From: Bryoerythrophyllum caledonicum
Lineage: Eukaryota > Streptophyta > Bryopsida > Pottiales > Pottiaceae
DNA length: 64,000 nt
Direction: 5' to 3'
Assembly: GCA_963971425.1 (NCBI GenBank)
Contig: OZ020515.1
Coordinates: forward strand, 38,020,371-38,084,370
The position numbers and the translations under genes are program-made. The notes beneath the pieces were generated by a model. That model ran no database searches. It saw nothing but the letters and a program-made list of their open reading frames with translations, and was not told the origin of the DNA. Numbering within the stretch: the first letter of the stretch is position 1; each line of letters opens with the position of its first letter. Positions 45,167 to 56,525 of the stretch are shown one piece after another.

Positions 45167-46244
45167 GTAAAGGTAAGCGTTTTTAAGGGAGAAAGCATCT
45201 AATCCAAATAAATTTTGAGGAATTTGGGTTATAACATTTGACATAAATTTGGGAAGACCACAAATGGATTTTTGGAGAGCTATGATTTTTTTGTTTATTT
45301 TTTTGATAGCGGGCCTAGAATATAGGACTGCGTAGAAACTGTATGCAACTCCAGGACTCAGTACTGTGTGTACAATTATTATTTTTTATTTCATAGTGGT
45401 TGGGCATGGTATTAGTTCTTTGCATTTTTTAGTAAGTTTTGTGGTAGTGGTGTGGATTTGTTTCTTCCATTTAATGATGTGACAAAGTTTTTGCTTAGAT
45501 ATACGTATGGTTCGTTTCGATGTAGTACAGGGATGGGTTGGTTACGGTATTTTATGTTGGCGGTTTGCATAAGTGCTTTGAATGCCGTAGAATTCATTTT
45601 GGATTTGTTTGGACATTCTGTGGCTGCACATTTTTGTGTGCCAACATCCATATCGGACCAATCGCATAATTTGTTAATTTTATTGAGTTGGATTTGTAGT
45701 GATCTGAGTTTGACGGCTATAGCGGCAAGGTCATCTGCATAGGCGGTCGAGTCAATGGTGACTTGTGATGTTCCAAAAGTGTAGCCGTTATTTCATCTTT
45801 GCATCCATTTTAGTAGTGGTTCTAAAAAGATAATTATAGATATGGACTTAGGGTATTAGCTTGTATGGTTCTGCGTTGTCTAGGGATGGGACCGGTCGTT
45901 CCAAAGTATTTCTCAACGTATGCAGTGGACAAGTGAGAGTATATGTATCCAACTAGTGTGACTACGTGAGTGGGGTACTTGAGGTCAGACATAATTGCTA
46001 GTAATCTTGCGTAGTCAATGGAGCCAAATGCATTTTTGAAATCAATATAGAAAATGCATATGTCTTGGTTTGTAAATTGTACATCTTCGAGTGCGGCTAT
46101 TATAGTTTGAAGTTTTCTATTGGTACTTCTTTCCGCACAAAAGCCCTCCCGGTTGTCGTATAAGATTTGGTGTTTTTCTCCATATGAGGATAGTATAGAT
46201 GTGAATGTGCTTGTAAGGAGTTTATGGATAGTGTTGGCTAATGC
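45167..46244 (-). pseudogene. LINE reverse transcriptase
   Basis: Minus-strand reading gives IALANTIHKLLTS at the 5' edge, NREGFCAERSTNRKLQTI, ICIFYIDFKNAFGSIDYARL and, further on, STAYADDLAAIA, the RT catalytic box. A thumb-like stretch follows (AYSFYAVLYSRPAIKKINKK, LQKSICGLPKFMSNVITQIP). This is the non-LTR type of RT. It has stops and frame changes, mainly between about 45900 and 45800. Both edges are insertion junctions: AATT at 46245-46248 on one side, CCCTATTCA at 45158-45166 on the other. Confidence 0.85.
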
Positions 46245-46669
46245 AATTTGTCGTGTAAAGAAAGATCGATAACCACAACAGATCGAGAGTCCTAACCAAC
46301 ATCAAATAAACGAAAAACATACACAAAAACAAGTATACGTAATACACCCTCAAGTGCCCCCCCAAGCGGATAAAGAGACCCTCTATCCAGCTAGGACCAA
46401 ACAACACTAATAAGACTAAACACCACGGTGATGTCGCTGCAACAACTGTACGCATCCAGCCAAAGATGTCACCGTCGTCGAATCAATCAGCATATGAAGA
46501 AGTAACAAAGAGATGGTAGGCCGGGTGCAATGTGAGCCCCATCTTTAATCGCCTTAGGCAATTTTGTTGCCAATCCCTTGGTCAATCTCCACGTTGCCTA
46601 TCCCTGAACCGAAACCAAGAACTCCAACTGGATGGCAACGCACCACACAATGACAAGTCTATGAGGAAT

Positions 46670-49367
46670 TCAAGCCGTTTCATCGGGTGAAACGTGACTC
46701 GAAGACCTCCGACAACGAGGGCAAGTCCAATCCCCGGACGGTAGAGTAGAGAGAGGCGGCGTCAAGCAAGCCATATGCCAACCACGTTGGCAATGGTCAC
46801 AAAGCAACATAGTAGCCGCACCCTTCTTCTCACCACACACAAAACACGGAAGACCCTGTGGCACAACGGCCAACTCAGGATGCACGGAGCCATCAATGGG
46901 CAAATGGCACGGCGCGCAATTTTTGGAGTGCTCACGACACTCCCGGCCATCTTTGCCTTCCAGCAACAAGATGCCACTAGGCAACACATCCTTCACACGA
47001 AGAATGGTGCGCCCAGCCTTGACGTCCAACGTCGTAGGTGCCTCACGCTGCAAATAAACGTAATATCCAGTGGAGAAACGCCGCAACTGAGGTCGATAAG
47101 CGCCGCTGCGAATGCGAGCGTACCGTAATGTGTCGCGGTGTTGAGCGATGGATAAATTCTCCATGGCCATTGGCATGGCCCGCTTGAAGAACTCCGCTCG
47201 GTCACGCAGACACTGGATCCAGACCTCTGGATCATCCAAGTCCACAACTGGGGCCAACTTCTCCCATACAGAACTGGGTAGAATCGGCTCCCGTCCGTAC
47301 AACAACTGATACGGACTGAAAGTGGCCAAAGAGGCGTGCCGGCTAAACCGGTATCCCATGGCGATCCATGGTATCATCAGATCCCAATCACGGTGGCCAC
47401 CCTGAAGTAATCCATACTTCCGTAGTCCACGCTTGACGGTCTGAACCACACGCTCCGCCAAACCGTCCGCTTCCGGATGATCCCTAGAAGTGGTACGATG
47501 GTCAATCAAAGCCTTGGTGCACAAAGCCTCGAAAGCACCAAGGAACTCACGCCCTTGGTCAGTCAACACCTCAGCTGGGGCTCCAAAACGAGCGAGCACC
47601 CGGTCAAGGAATGCCATGGCCGCCAACTCCGAGGAGTTTTGTGGTAATGCCACAAGCTCAATCCACTTGCTGAAGTGCTCCACCATCACCAACACGTATT
47701 TGGCTCCACGTGGGGTGACAACAAGTGGCCCGGCAAAATCCAGAGACCAACGGTAGCCCAAACCCATGATGGGCAAAGGCTGCAACTGTGGTGACAAGGT
47801 GTTGAAGCTGGATCTGACCCGATCACAGACTTCACACCGTGAAACATACGTGGCGACCTGCTGATACATGCCGGTCCACCAATATTGGCTGCGCAACATC
47901 GAATGAGTCCGCCGCACGCCAAAATGACCAAGGTCTTCGTGTACCTGCCGTACCAACGAAGCCCTCTGATCCGGTCTAGGAACTATACGCCTAATTCCAT
48001 CTGGCCACAACCGAAATAGAAAGCCGTTCTCCCAACGGAACCTCGCTATCCGGTGTCCAACTCGATCACGCTCCATGGCCGAAAGAGCGGGCGGAAGTGT
48101 GCCATATTGCAGCTTGTGCAAGACTGGAATGTCTTCCCACACGTCGCTAACAACCTGGGCCTTGTCCGGTTCCTCATCCGCTGCCATATCAGGCAACGTC
48201 GATGTGGATCCAGACATCAATGTGAGGTAGGCTGCTGCATGCCACCCCGGGACAGACTCCTTGTCACAATCCCCATGCCACCTGACACCAGTCAAATCCT
48301 CCTCCGATGGACTTGGATTGCGAGATAGACCATCCGCATCCAAGTTCGTGATGCCCGCCCGGTGTACAACCTCAAAATCATACTCCTGGAGCAACAAAGC
48401 CCACTTGGCAAGCTTGCCAGTAAGCTTGTCAGACTCCATGAGCCACTTCAAAGACTGGTGGTCGGTCACCAAAGTAAAACGTTGCCCATACAAGTAGGGT
48501 CTAAAATGAGCTATGGCCCAAACCGCGGCCAAGGCCTCCCCCTCATAGGGCGAATAGTTGGACTCCGCGTTGTTGTTGCTCCTAGAAGCAAACGCTACAA
48601 CGTACTCCTGTCCCTCATCATCCTTTTGAGTCAACACGGCTCCCAATCCTACTGCACTCCAATCTGTGTGCAAGTGGAAAGGCCGTGTAGCATCTGGACG
48701 CCGCAGTACAGGCGCTGAACCGAGCTTCAGCTTCAAAGTAGCAAACGCCTGTTGTTGCTCCCGTCCCCAAGTCCATGGCTGATCCTTCCCCGTGAGAATA
48801 GTCAAAGGCTTGGCAATCAAGCTAAAGTTCTTGACAAACCGGCGATAGTAATTCGCCAAGCCAAGAAAAGTTCGAAGCCATGACACGTCGATTGGGGCTG
48901 GAATCTTCTGCAACGCATCCACCTTGGCCTGTTGTACGCCAAGACCTCCTGGAACAATCATATGTCCCAAATATGGCAACCGATCGTGGAAGAACTTGCA
49001 CTTGCCATGGTGCAAGCACAATCCCCACTGCCGTAACCTCTCAAACACCGCCTGAAGATGCCTCACATGCTTCTGTGGGCTGCTACTAAAAATGATAACA
49101 TCATCAATATAGCATCGGGCAAACGGTAAACCGGTCAACACCTGGTCCATCACCCTCTGAAACTCAGCGGGTGCGTTCTTGAGGCCAAATGGAAGAAACT
49201 TCCAATGGTAGAGTTGATCTCTCTCATCTAGATCAACTCCCCAGAACGCGGTCTTCACCCTATCTTCCACCATCAATGGTAACTGGTGGTAACCGGACTG
49301 CAAATCCAGAGTACTAAATACTCTGGAGTGTCCCACTGCATCAAACAACTCCTCTGGCGTGGGCATG
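46670..49367 (-). pseudogene. Gypsy pol: RT (C-terminal part), RNase H, integrase, PHD
   Basis: A long open stretch encodes, in order, RT from the FSTLDLQSGYHQ box through CYIDDVIIFS (about 49095-49117), the thumb, and RNase H (HLHTDWSAVGLGAVL; EGEALAAVWAI; LVTDHQSLKWL). The integrase has an HHCC zinc domain (HEDLGHFG..CEVCDRV) and the DDE core (RWSLDFAGP, LTDQGREF, GLAERVVQTVK). After the integrase come a GPY-like tail and a PHD finger. RT then RNase H then integrase is the Ty3/gypsy order. This is part of a broken element. Confidence 0.93.
46700..46850 (-). pseudogene. PHD finger at the end of the gypsy integrase
   Basis: The last 58 residues of the pol frame read CFVCGEKKGAATMLLCDHC, then QRGWHMACL and WTCPRC. 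This is the C4-H-C3 zinc pattern of a PHD finger, including the Trp two residues before the last Cys pair. PHD fingers bind histone H3 tails. Many gypsy elements carry a chromodomain in this place to steer integration, so a PHD here would be a substitute reader. The histone mark cannot be told from sequence. Confidence 0.88.
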
Positions 49368-49372
49368 GGATA

Positions 49373-52158
49373 TGTGAACCAAATAAAACCCCCCCTAGTG
49401 GAGGAATTTATTGTGAGCACAAGGTCCTACTTCATAAGCTTAGCATTGCAAGAGGGCTCATGCATACACATACACAACGTGACCTTAGTTTTGTAAGCGT
49501 TTACTATCATGTGAATTAGTGTGACTTGCCTCAACTAGGTTAGACAATTAATTTGCTTGATGCACCTTAATTACCTTCGTGGCCCATATCCTTCCTTTAC
49601 CTTCTTTCACTTTGCTTCATTTCTCTTCTGTCACTTTTATTTTATTTTATTTTTTTAATTTTTTATTTTTTTAAAATTTATTTTTTCTTTTATTTATATA
49701 TATATATATTTATATGTTTTTATTTTTTTTTATTTATTTTTATTTTTTTTTTAATTTTAATTTTTTTCTTTTTCTTTTACTTTTTCCCTTGGTTGAGCTC
49801 ACTCCATTCAATTAACCCCAGCCGCTAACCTTAGTCAATAAATTCAATTCACATTACCAAATCTTTGCACACAACTTGTCCAACTTCAAAACTCAATAAC
49901 TCTTAGTGGTTTTATCCAAATTCCGATTTTTTTTTAGCCTACCATTACTAGTTCCACATAACCAACTTGATGAGCAATTGAGAATTCCAATTCGACAATT
50001 GTATTAACACCCAACAAGACGACCAGCAGTGATTCACCCCACAAAACACTCAATTACCAATTCCCCATGCACATTCACATACAATTCATTCAATCATCCA
50101 AGAACCAGGGCTAATGTAATCAAGTATCACGTGATTGGCAAATTCATGCTTGAGTCATACAACCTAAATTTTCACAAATTTTGGCAGCGCTTCCGCATGG
50201 AGTTCCAACACCGGAAACCCTAACAACAATTGCAGCAAGGATCTACACATAGGTTCAATCTACATAAAATCAGCACAAGGTGGGAGAATCGAACTCCCTG
50301 TCAGATGGTTGAGGAGCTCCTCGGTCGATCTGCAGCTCCTTCCTGCTCTCGGCTGGAGCCTCACTGCCGACTAGTTGAAGCTGCACTCTGTCTCGCACTC
50401 CGCTGCCGCCTTCCGCTTGCAACTGCAGCTTCCAGTGCCTTCCGCTGCCTCCGCGTGCTGCTCGCCTCCGCACTGACAGCCTTCGGCAAGGTGATCATCA
50501 CACAACCCACACGAATCCTCACAGAGCCTCCACACCGAGGCTCTACCGAATAACGACCTCCAGCAGGGCCTCCGACGAACACCACAAGACGACGACCCTT
50601 GGTACCACCTCCACCGAGACTGTAACAACAACAAAAGGGCCACCGCGATCTTCAACAGCGCCTTCCCACCAGAATCCACGACCAACAGGGGGACGGCCTT
50701 CCCGATCACCGGATCACAACTCCAGCAGCACCTCCCACTCACTACGATCTCACCAACCCACGCGAATCCGAGAACTTCACACCAAGAACCCCGACAGCGC
50801 AGAGTGCAGCAATGTTTTTCACACTCCGCCCCTCTCCACACTCGCGCTCAAAACCCCACGAACAGACTTCTGCCGCTCGGCGCCGCAGCTCCCTTCTCAC
50901 CAAGACCTGCTGCACCTCCCTCGCCAAGCACCAGCCACTTACTCCGCCGTGCTTCAAGCGACGTCACCTCCGCATCCACAGATCTCCTGCCTACTGCAGT
51001 CAAAACCGCAGGAGAAAAAGAAGGACCCACGAACACACAATCTCGCGCTCTGCTCCTGGCCGCCTCTTCACCCCGCGCTCTTCCTGACAGCTCGTCACTG
51101 CCCCTACCTACAGCGTACTTCCTCGCACCGCCAATGCACGCCGAACTCTCCAATTCCAGCCTTGTGATTAAAATCACGGACGCCACCACAGCCGCATTCC
51201 CCGACCGTGTAGCGTCCACTCACTCCGGCTTCCACTGCCGTGCATAGAGCCTCTTTGCCCCGAGCCAATCTAGCGTCACAACCCTCAGCCAGCAACCCAA
51301 CGTGCACACACCTCAGACCCTCCCAGACACTCTCACATTCCAGATTCACACGAAGAAGCTCTGCCCTCCGCTCTTCCCTGTCCTGACGCGAGACCCCCAC
51401 GGCCCAAAAAAAAAACGAGAGAGAGCGAAAACAACTCCCTGTTCGCAGTCAACCCAGTGCCCTCCAGCTCCAACGGTAGCCGCACACGTAACTCACGCTG
51501 GAAGTCCAGCGTTTCTTCAGCAGATTCCGGGGAATATTCCCCGGGAAAACCCAAAATTCCCCCGAGCCAGCTCGGGGGAAGGAAGAAAACAAAAAATAAA
51601 AAAAAGTTTTTAAAGGCAGCTTCGGCATGCCATTAAGGGCAGCCCATGATCGCCAATAATTGGTGCTAATTTCTCCCCTCGTCACCATCTAACTTTTCTA
51701 ATTTCTTCCAAGGCCATGTGCCACTACTTCGTGCATGGTTTTTAAAAGATTAACTACCAGAGTGGCCACATCATGGTTGCACTCCGAGTTTTGTTTACTT
51801 TTGTTTTTAGTTTGTTTATTTAATTACTTATTTTTCTACTTACCTCTTTGGTTTTTTAGTTTGTTTTTTCCAAGGCTTCCTCCCATTGTGTTGAAAACAC
51901 ATGTGGTTTGAGGTGTCTCCCCTTTCTTTTTTCTTTTTTCTTTTTTTTTTAATTTTTAGGTTTTTAACAAAATTAAATCTCCAATTGGGGATGATGACCT
52001 CCTTCTACATTAGGAAATGGCAAGTAAAAGGCCTTTTCGAGCCCTTTAACCACAATAGGTGGTTTAGTCTAACCATCTCACCCCAACTACCACTTCCTAA
52101 TGCTAACTAGTTAATCTTAATGCCCAAATGACATCGTGCGCCGGTTTTGGGGCTCACA
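49373..52158. mobile_element. 2.8-kb LTR-type insertion in the gypsy pol, probably a solo LTR
   Basis: Starts TGTGAACC and ends GGCTCACA, and is flanked by GGATA on both sides (49368-49372 and 52159-52163), a 5-bp duplication as LTR integrases make. RT coding flanks it on both sides. I see no gag or pol inside and no direct repeat at its two ends, so a single long LTR fits best; a non-autonomous element is the alternative. 49625-49790 is T-rich, 50280-51600 is GC-rich. Its ends differ from those of the gypsy element it hit, so it is another family. Confidence 0.72.
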
Positions 52159-52163
52159 GGATA

Positions 52164-52600
52164 CCGATCCGACTTGGTCTTACGATTGACCGGTCTATAA
52201 TCCCCACACATCCGCTTCTCCGTCCATTTGCCAAAGATGTCCTTCTTCGATGGCATCACCGTGGCACAAGCGTACTCGTCGTTGGAGAGCTCAATCAAAC
52301 TGGCGGCCAACAACTCCTGACAACGAGTCTGAACCCCAACTTTCTTAGAGAGACTGAGCTTGTACGGTCGTTGGAAGATCGGGTGGTCATCCTCCAACTG
52401 AATGTGAATCGGTTTGCCTCTATAGCCCTCCAAATCATGGAGACTAAAGGCAAAACAACTACGATACGAACGTATAAACGCTCGTACCCTCCGTGCCTCG
52501 GCACCAGTAAGATGTGGCCCCAAATCCAGAGGCCAATCATCAAACTCCGTGGTCTCTTTCTCCACCGTAGAAGACTCACCGCGTTCCGGCACGGCCGGTG
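52164..52600 (-). pseudogene. Gypsy RT, N-terminal part
   Basis: Contains IQLEDDHPIFQRPYKLSLSK, ELLAASLIELSNDEYACATV and CGDYRPVNRKTKSDRYP, the usual entry to gypsy RT. It lies directly after the methyltransferase region and before the 2.8-kb insertion. Part of the broken element. Confidence 0.88.
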
Positions 52601-52899
52601 ATTGCTACTTGGTAGCAGAGAGGGCATTAATGCCCCCAGACCCCTCACTCACAGGATCTACAGAAAATCCCGTGTCGTGATGATAAAACTCGGAAAAGAT
52701 ATCCCGAGCATATTCACGGCCAAAGTCCTCTGCCAAGGCTGCAAAGACACGCTGAGCACGAAGCTCCTCAGCTGCATGCCTCTTCAAACGAAAAAGCAAC
52801 TCCGCTTCCTCGATCTCTATGAGATGTGGCACCGCTGCCCCCTGACCATCAGAGTCTGCCCCCAGCACGCGTGGATGGTCACTCGAACGGCGTTGAGCG

Positions 52900-53870
52900 G
52901 CGAAACAGAGGCCACATACCCAAACGAGTGTGTTGAGATCAATGGCTTGACCCAACAAATAACGGCGCTGGCCCTCAGAAAGATCCGGTGCGGCGGTGGT
53001 GCGTGTCAAAAAGCCCATCACCCGCTCCCACTCATCGGCAGAAGGCTCCTCGTAAGTTTGGGAAGAAGAATCCCAAACCATGCCCGGACCACGTGTCCTG
53101 AAGGCAAAAGAGCCCGGATAGCACATCAAGGTGGGAAATGCCCCCCGAGTTAAACCAACGCGGTTGACCACCGCCAATGGTGGCTCATCCTCCTTGGTAA
53201 CCTCCGTGGATACACGGTGGTCATCCAAAATGTCATCGACCTCACGGTGCACGGGCCGTTGCACTTGAGCAAGTGCAGAAGTGAGCGTCGTGGATGATGC
53301 CATGTTGATCCAAATCCAACGTGGCCGATGGGCGTAAGATCACAACGCCGCGGCATCAACAAATGTAGGGGGACCAAGAAGGTGATGGATGTACGCCCCA
53401 TCCTCACGCACTTTCGTCCGTGTATTCCCCAATGGGGGTACATTCTCAAAAATGTACCCCGGTGGTGTCGATTGGTGGGTAATCCACCACTGGACGAGCC
53501 TGAGCAAATCCGCAAATAGACCCGACCGTGGATCATCCAAGCCACGTCCACTTCCCGCCCGTGAATGGCCTTGGCAAGGCCATCTGGCAATCACCAAGTC
53601 CACGTGACCTAACCGGTGAAGATCATCCTCACTGATCAACGTCACATCACGTGGCAACTTGCCAAAACACCCTCAAATCGCAGAAGATGGTAACTGCTCT
53701 GGATACAACGCCAGAAGATGCTGAATGTGATGGTGAGCGGCATGGTTGGCTGCAAAGCCACTATCCACGTGGATATACCGTCGTACCTTGAGCCCGACCT
53801 CCAACACAGCCGCGAGCCCCGTACTGATACCGGCAAATAACTCCACAAGGGTAATACCCTCATCTGGTGA
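52900..53870 (-). pseudogene. Cytosine-5 DNA methyltransferase region of the gypsy element
   Basis: Cytosine-5 methyltransferases move a methyl group from S-adenosylmethionine to cytosine. In order on the minus strand: motif I, TLVELFAGISTGLAAVLEVG (about 53860-53800, in the same open frame as gag-protease); motif IV, LVIARWPCQGHSRAG with the catalytic Cys (about 53590-53550); motif VI, YIFENVPPLG (about 53450); a motif VIII-like LTRGAFPTLMCYPGS (about 53150); motif IX, PSADEWERVMGF (about 53030); motif X, RRYLLGQAIDLNTLVW (about 52960). Between VI and VIII lies a variable stretch where the target-recognition part belongs. A span near 970 bp fits a catalytic core without regulatory domains. 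PCQ and ENV are the canonical forms. The region is broken. Confidence 0.88.
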
Positions 53871-53872
53871 TC

Positions 53873-56525
53873 GCCACTGAATAGTACGAGCCAACAACGG
53901 AGTGGAAGAGTCCACTGAAGGCAGTGGAGCATCAAGAGCATCCACGATCTCTCCACTCAGACGAGTGAGCTCCAACGGTGTCCCCCACGGCGGAAGCGGA
54001 TCCTTGCAATGACGGATAGGGATCGCCAATGGTGGGTGCTCGCGTGAATCCTCTACCACAGACATAAATGCATATGTCTCCTCCAAAAGTGAAAAAGCAC
54101 ACGGCAAGTCTGATGCCAGAGCACTACACCCAAACATAGCGTCTGTCGTCGAAGTCACCGCGCTAGCTACGAAGACTACGGGGATGAGCTCCTTCCTGCC
54201 ATCACCGGCAGACCACCCTGGCCTAATCCAGGCCTCCTCCGTCCAGTTATCCACCCCAAATCCAAGTGGATATAGTGCCTGCTGGCCCACCAAAATATCG
54301 TAGTTGGTGGCGCCAGTAACAGCGCACTGAAGGGAGACATGGGAGAACAATGGACCAGATCCCACGCCAAACATCAACTGCAACGGATGTCGGGTGTAGC
54401 CCATGGCCTTCTCCGTGCCCCCAACCGATGTAACAATCGTGAATGGACAAGGCTCGAGGTCCAAAGCACCTAGACCCAAATCCAGGGCTGGCTGCTTGCC
54501 AATCATCACTGGCTGAGCCCCGGAGTCCAAGATAACACGTAGGGGGGTAGCTCGAGTGGAGTTGCCATCCGTACGGCCTACCACCATGACTCCATTGTCA
54601 TTCACCAAACGTACCACCCCTGGACGCACACTACGTCGCTCCCGTGCCGACCGGGCTGCAACGTCAGACAAATAAGCCACTCCAGAGATCAAGGCCCGAT
54701 CCCTGGACGACTGCTCCATAGGTGTGGAAGTGGCATTGGCCTCAAACGCGGAAATAGCCTCCGCCGCCAACTTGGCCAGCATTGCCACCAAATCCTCCTC
54801 AGTGGGTGGAGCGGTCACTGCTTGTGACACTTCCAACGACGGAATGGGCACCTTGCCTTCCAACATACTACCCGCCAAATGGAATATACTGGATGGTTGA
54901 AAATCCGGTGTGAGAAAGTCCACACCAGCAAACACCGGCAATTGCAACACCTTATACGCCAAGGTATGTACAGCATCTCCAGGACTGGAAGAAACCGGTG
55001 GGACCGGAATCGAAGTGAGAGCGGCAGTAGAAGTAGCCGCATCCGCGATGCTGAACGACAGAGGTAGCCGGGACTGACCAATGTGGTCCGGCAAACCCGC
55101 ATGGCGTGAACGACCGCTACTACCCGGCACAGTGGAAGAGGGTGCCACCGCCTGTGTAATGGTCTGAGCACGAGTGGCAACCGCTGCCACCACCTCCCCC
55201 GAAGCGCCATACAAGTAGCGATCTAAGGCTGAAGATGAGCCCTGACCCGTCATCACAGGCCGTGTGTCTACCACTTGCCCCAAAGAAGCCATCGCGCTCA
55301 TCTGCTTCTTCAACTCCGCCAATTCGGATTGAAGTGACTTCACGGCATCCGTTCCAACAGCCGAAGATCCTGGGCGCTTCTCTGGGTGAAGAGAAAAGCA
55401 GTTCTCATCACTGTGGCCAGGCTTGCCACAGTGAGAGCATGTCACAGGCTTCTTCCCCTTGCTCCCAGTCTTCTCCGTAAGCTTGGCCGCCTCGGTCTTG
55501 GGCTTGGCCTTCCTCGCCACTGCCTCCTTCTTCTTCGGACAATTGGGGTCCCCCTTGGTGTGACCGGCCTCTCCACAAGCCCAACAATGCACAACCTTGT
55601 CAGGTTGTGCTTCTGCCAAGCTATCAGTCGCCGTAGCAAGCTTCTTGGGCTTCGGAGCATCCATAAGCGACGTGACCAAGTTTGTGGCCTCGCTCACACC
55701 CAACGCCCGGTCAAGCGCTTCCACCTCGGCGAACGCCTGAGCCAAGGTCGCGTTGCCGTGGTACCGGAAGAGCAAATGCGGACTGATCAACTCTACCATC
55801 CGCTTGTCGAGCTTGGAGATAAAAATCTTCACAAGTTGGCGCTCCGTAAAGACATCACCAGCCTCCGCCGCCAACCGTGCCAACCGTGTGTACATGGTGC
55901 GTGGCGTGTCTTCCTTCTCACGGCGGAAGTCCTCGATGCGGTGCATCTGATCGCGCCGAAACCCCCCGTACTCCACCTCCAGATGCGCCATGAATTGCGC
56001 CAAAGGATCGAAGGCTGGCGGGTTGCCAACCGCCACCAATGCTGCACGTGTGGCTACGGCCAAACGAGACATGGCCCTCATGCCAGCTCGTTCGTCCACA
56101 ATGGCAACACCCTTGCCCTTGGAGTCCTCACCGAGGAAACTCTCCTCCTCCATGGGCTCCTCGGTGGAAGTCGAGAGTTGGGCAACCGCACTCTCCTTGA
56201 GTGCAGTGACCAACTCCACACGCTGGCGCCAATACTCCTCAACCGGGCGCAACTCTGCCTCGTGCTGCGTGGTCCACCTCCCATATGTCTGAAGTGCCTC
56301 CAGCTCCAAATGCTGGGGCAAAAGCTCGAACGCGTACCAATCGTTGAACGACGGCGTCCGCTGGCGCTTCTCCTTCATCCAAGTTTGAAATCGGAGACGC
56401 CAATCGGATAGGGAGATGCCCCCAGCCCGTCCCGAGAACCTGTCTCGCACGACATGACGGTGATCGTCCTCCATGTCGTCAAACGTGCCCACACTCCAGA
56501 CCCGAAGCCTACGGTCGGTATCCAA
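53873..56525 (-). pseudogene. Gypsy gag and protease
   Basis: A long open stretch starts MDTDRRLRVW. A gag core of helical text (residues about 40-330) precedes two zinc knuckles: CWACGEAGHTKGDPNC, an unusual long spacing, and CSHCGKPGHSDENC, the classical CCHC. A Ser/Ala/Thr-rich linker follows, then an aspartic protease with LRVILDSGAQPVMIG (about 54540-54500). The same stretch runs into methyltransferase motif I, so the enzyme is joined to the gag-protease polyprotein. Part of the broken element. Confidence 0.9.

Noticed and set aside
46249-46400. Shared word GAGGGTCTCT near both ends of the gypsy element as proof of LTRs
   Set aside because: Only about ten bases match, at different distances from the two ends, with no similarity around them. 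Chance is enough.
50230-51613. GC-rich stretch with many open frames as a host gene
   Set aside because: It lies wholly inside the 2.8-kb LTR-type insertion; frames occur on both strands and none shows a domain.
55386-56411. Plus-strand open frame of 341 codons
   Set aside because: It is the complementary-strand shadow of the gypsy gag and zinc-knuckle region and shows no domain of its own.
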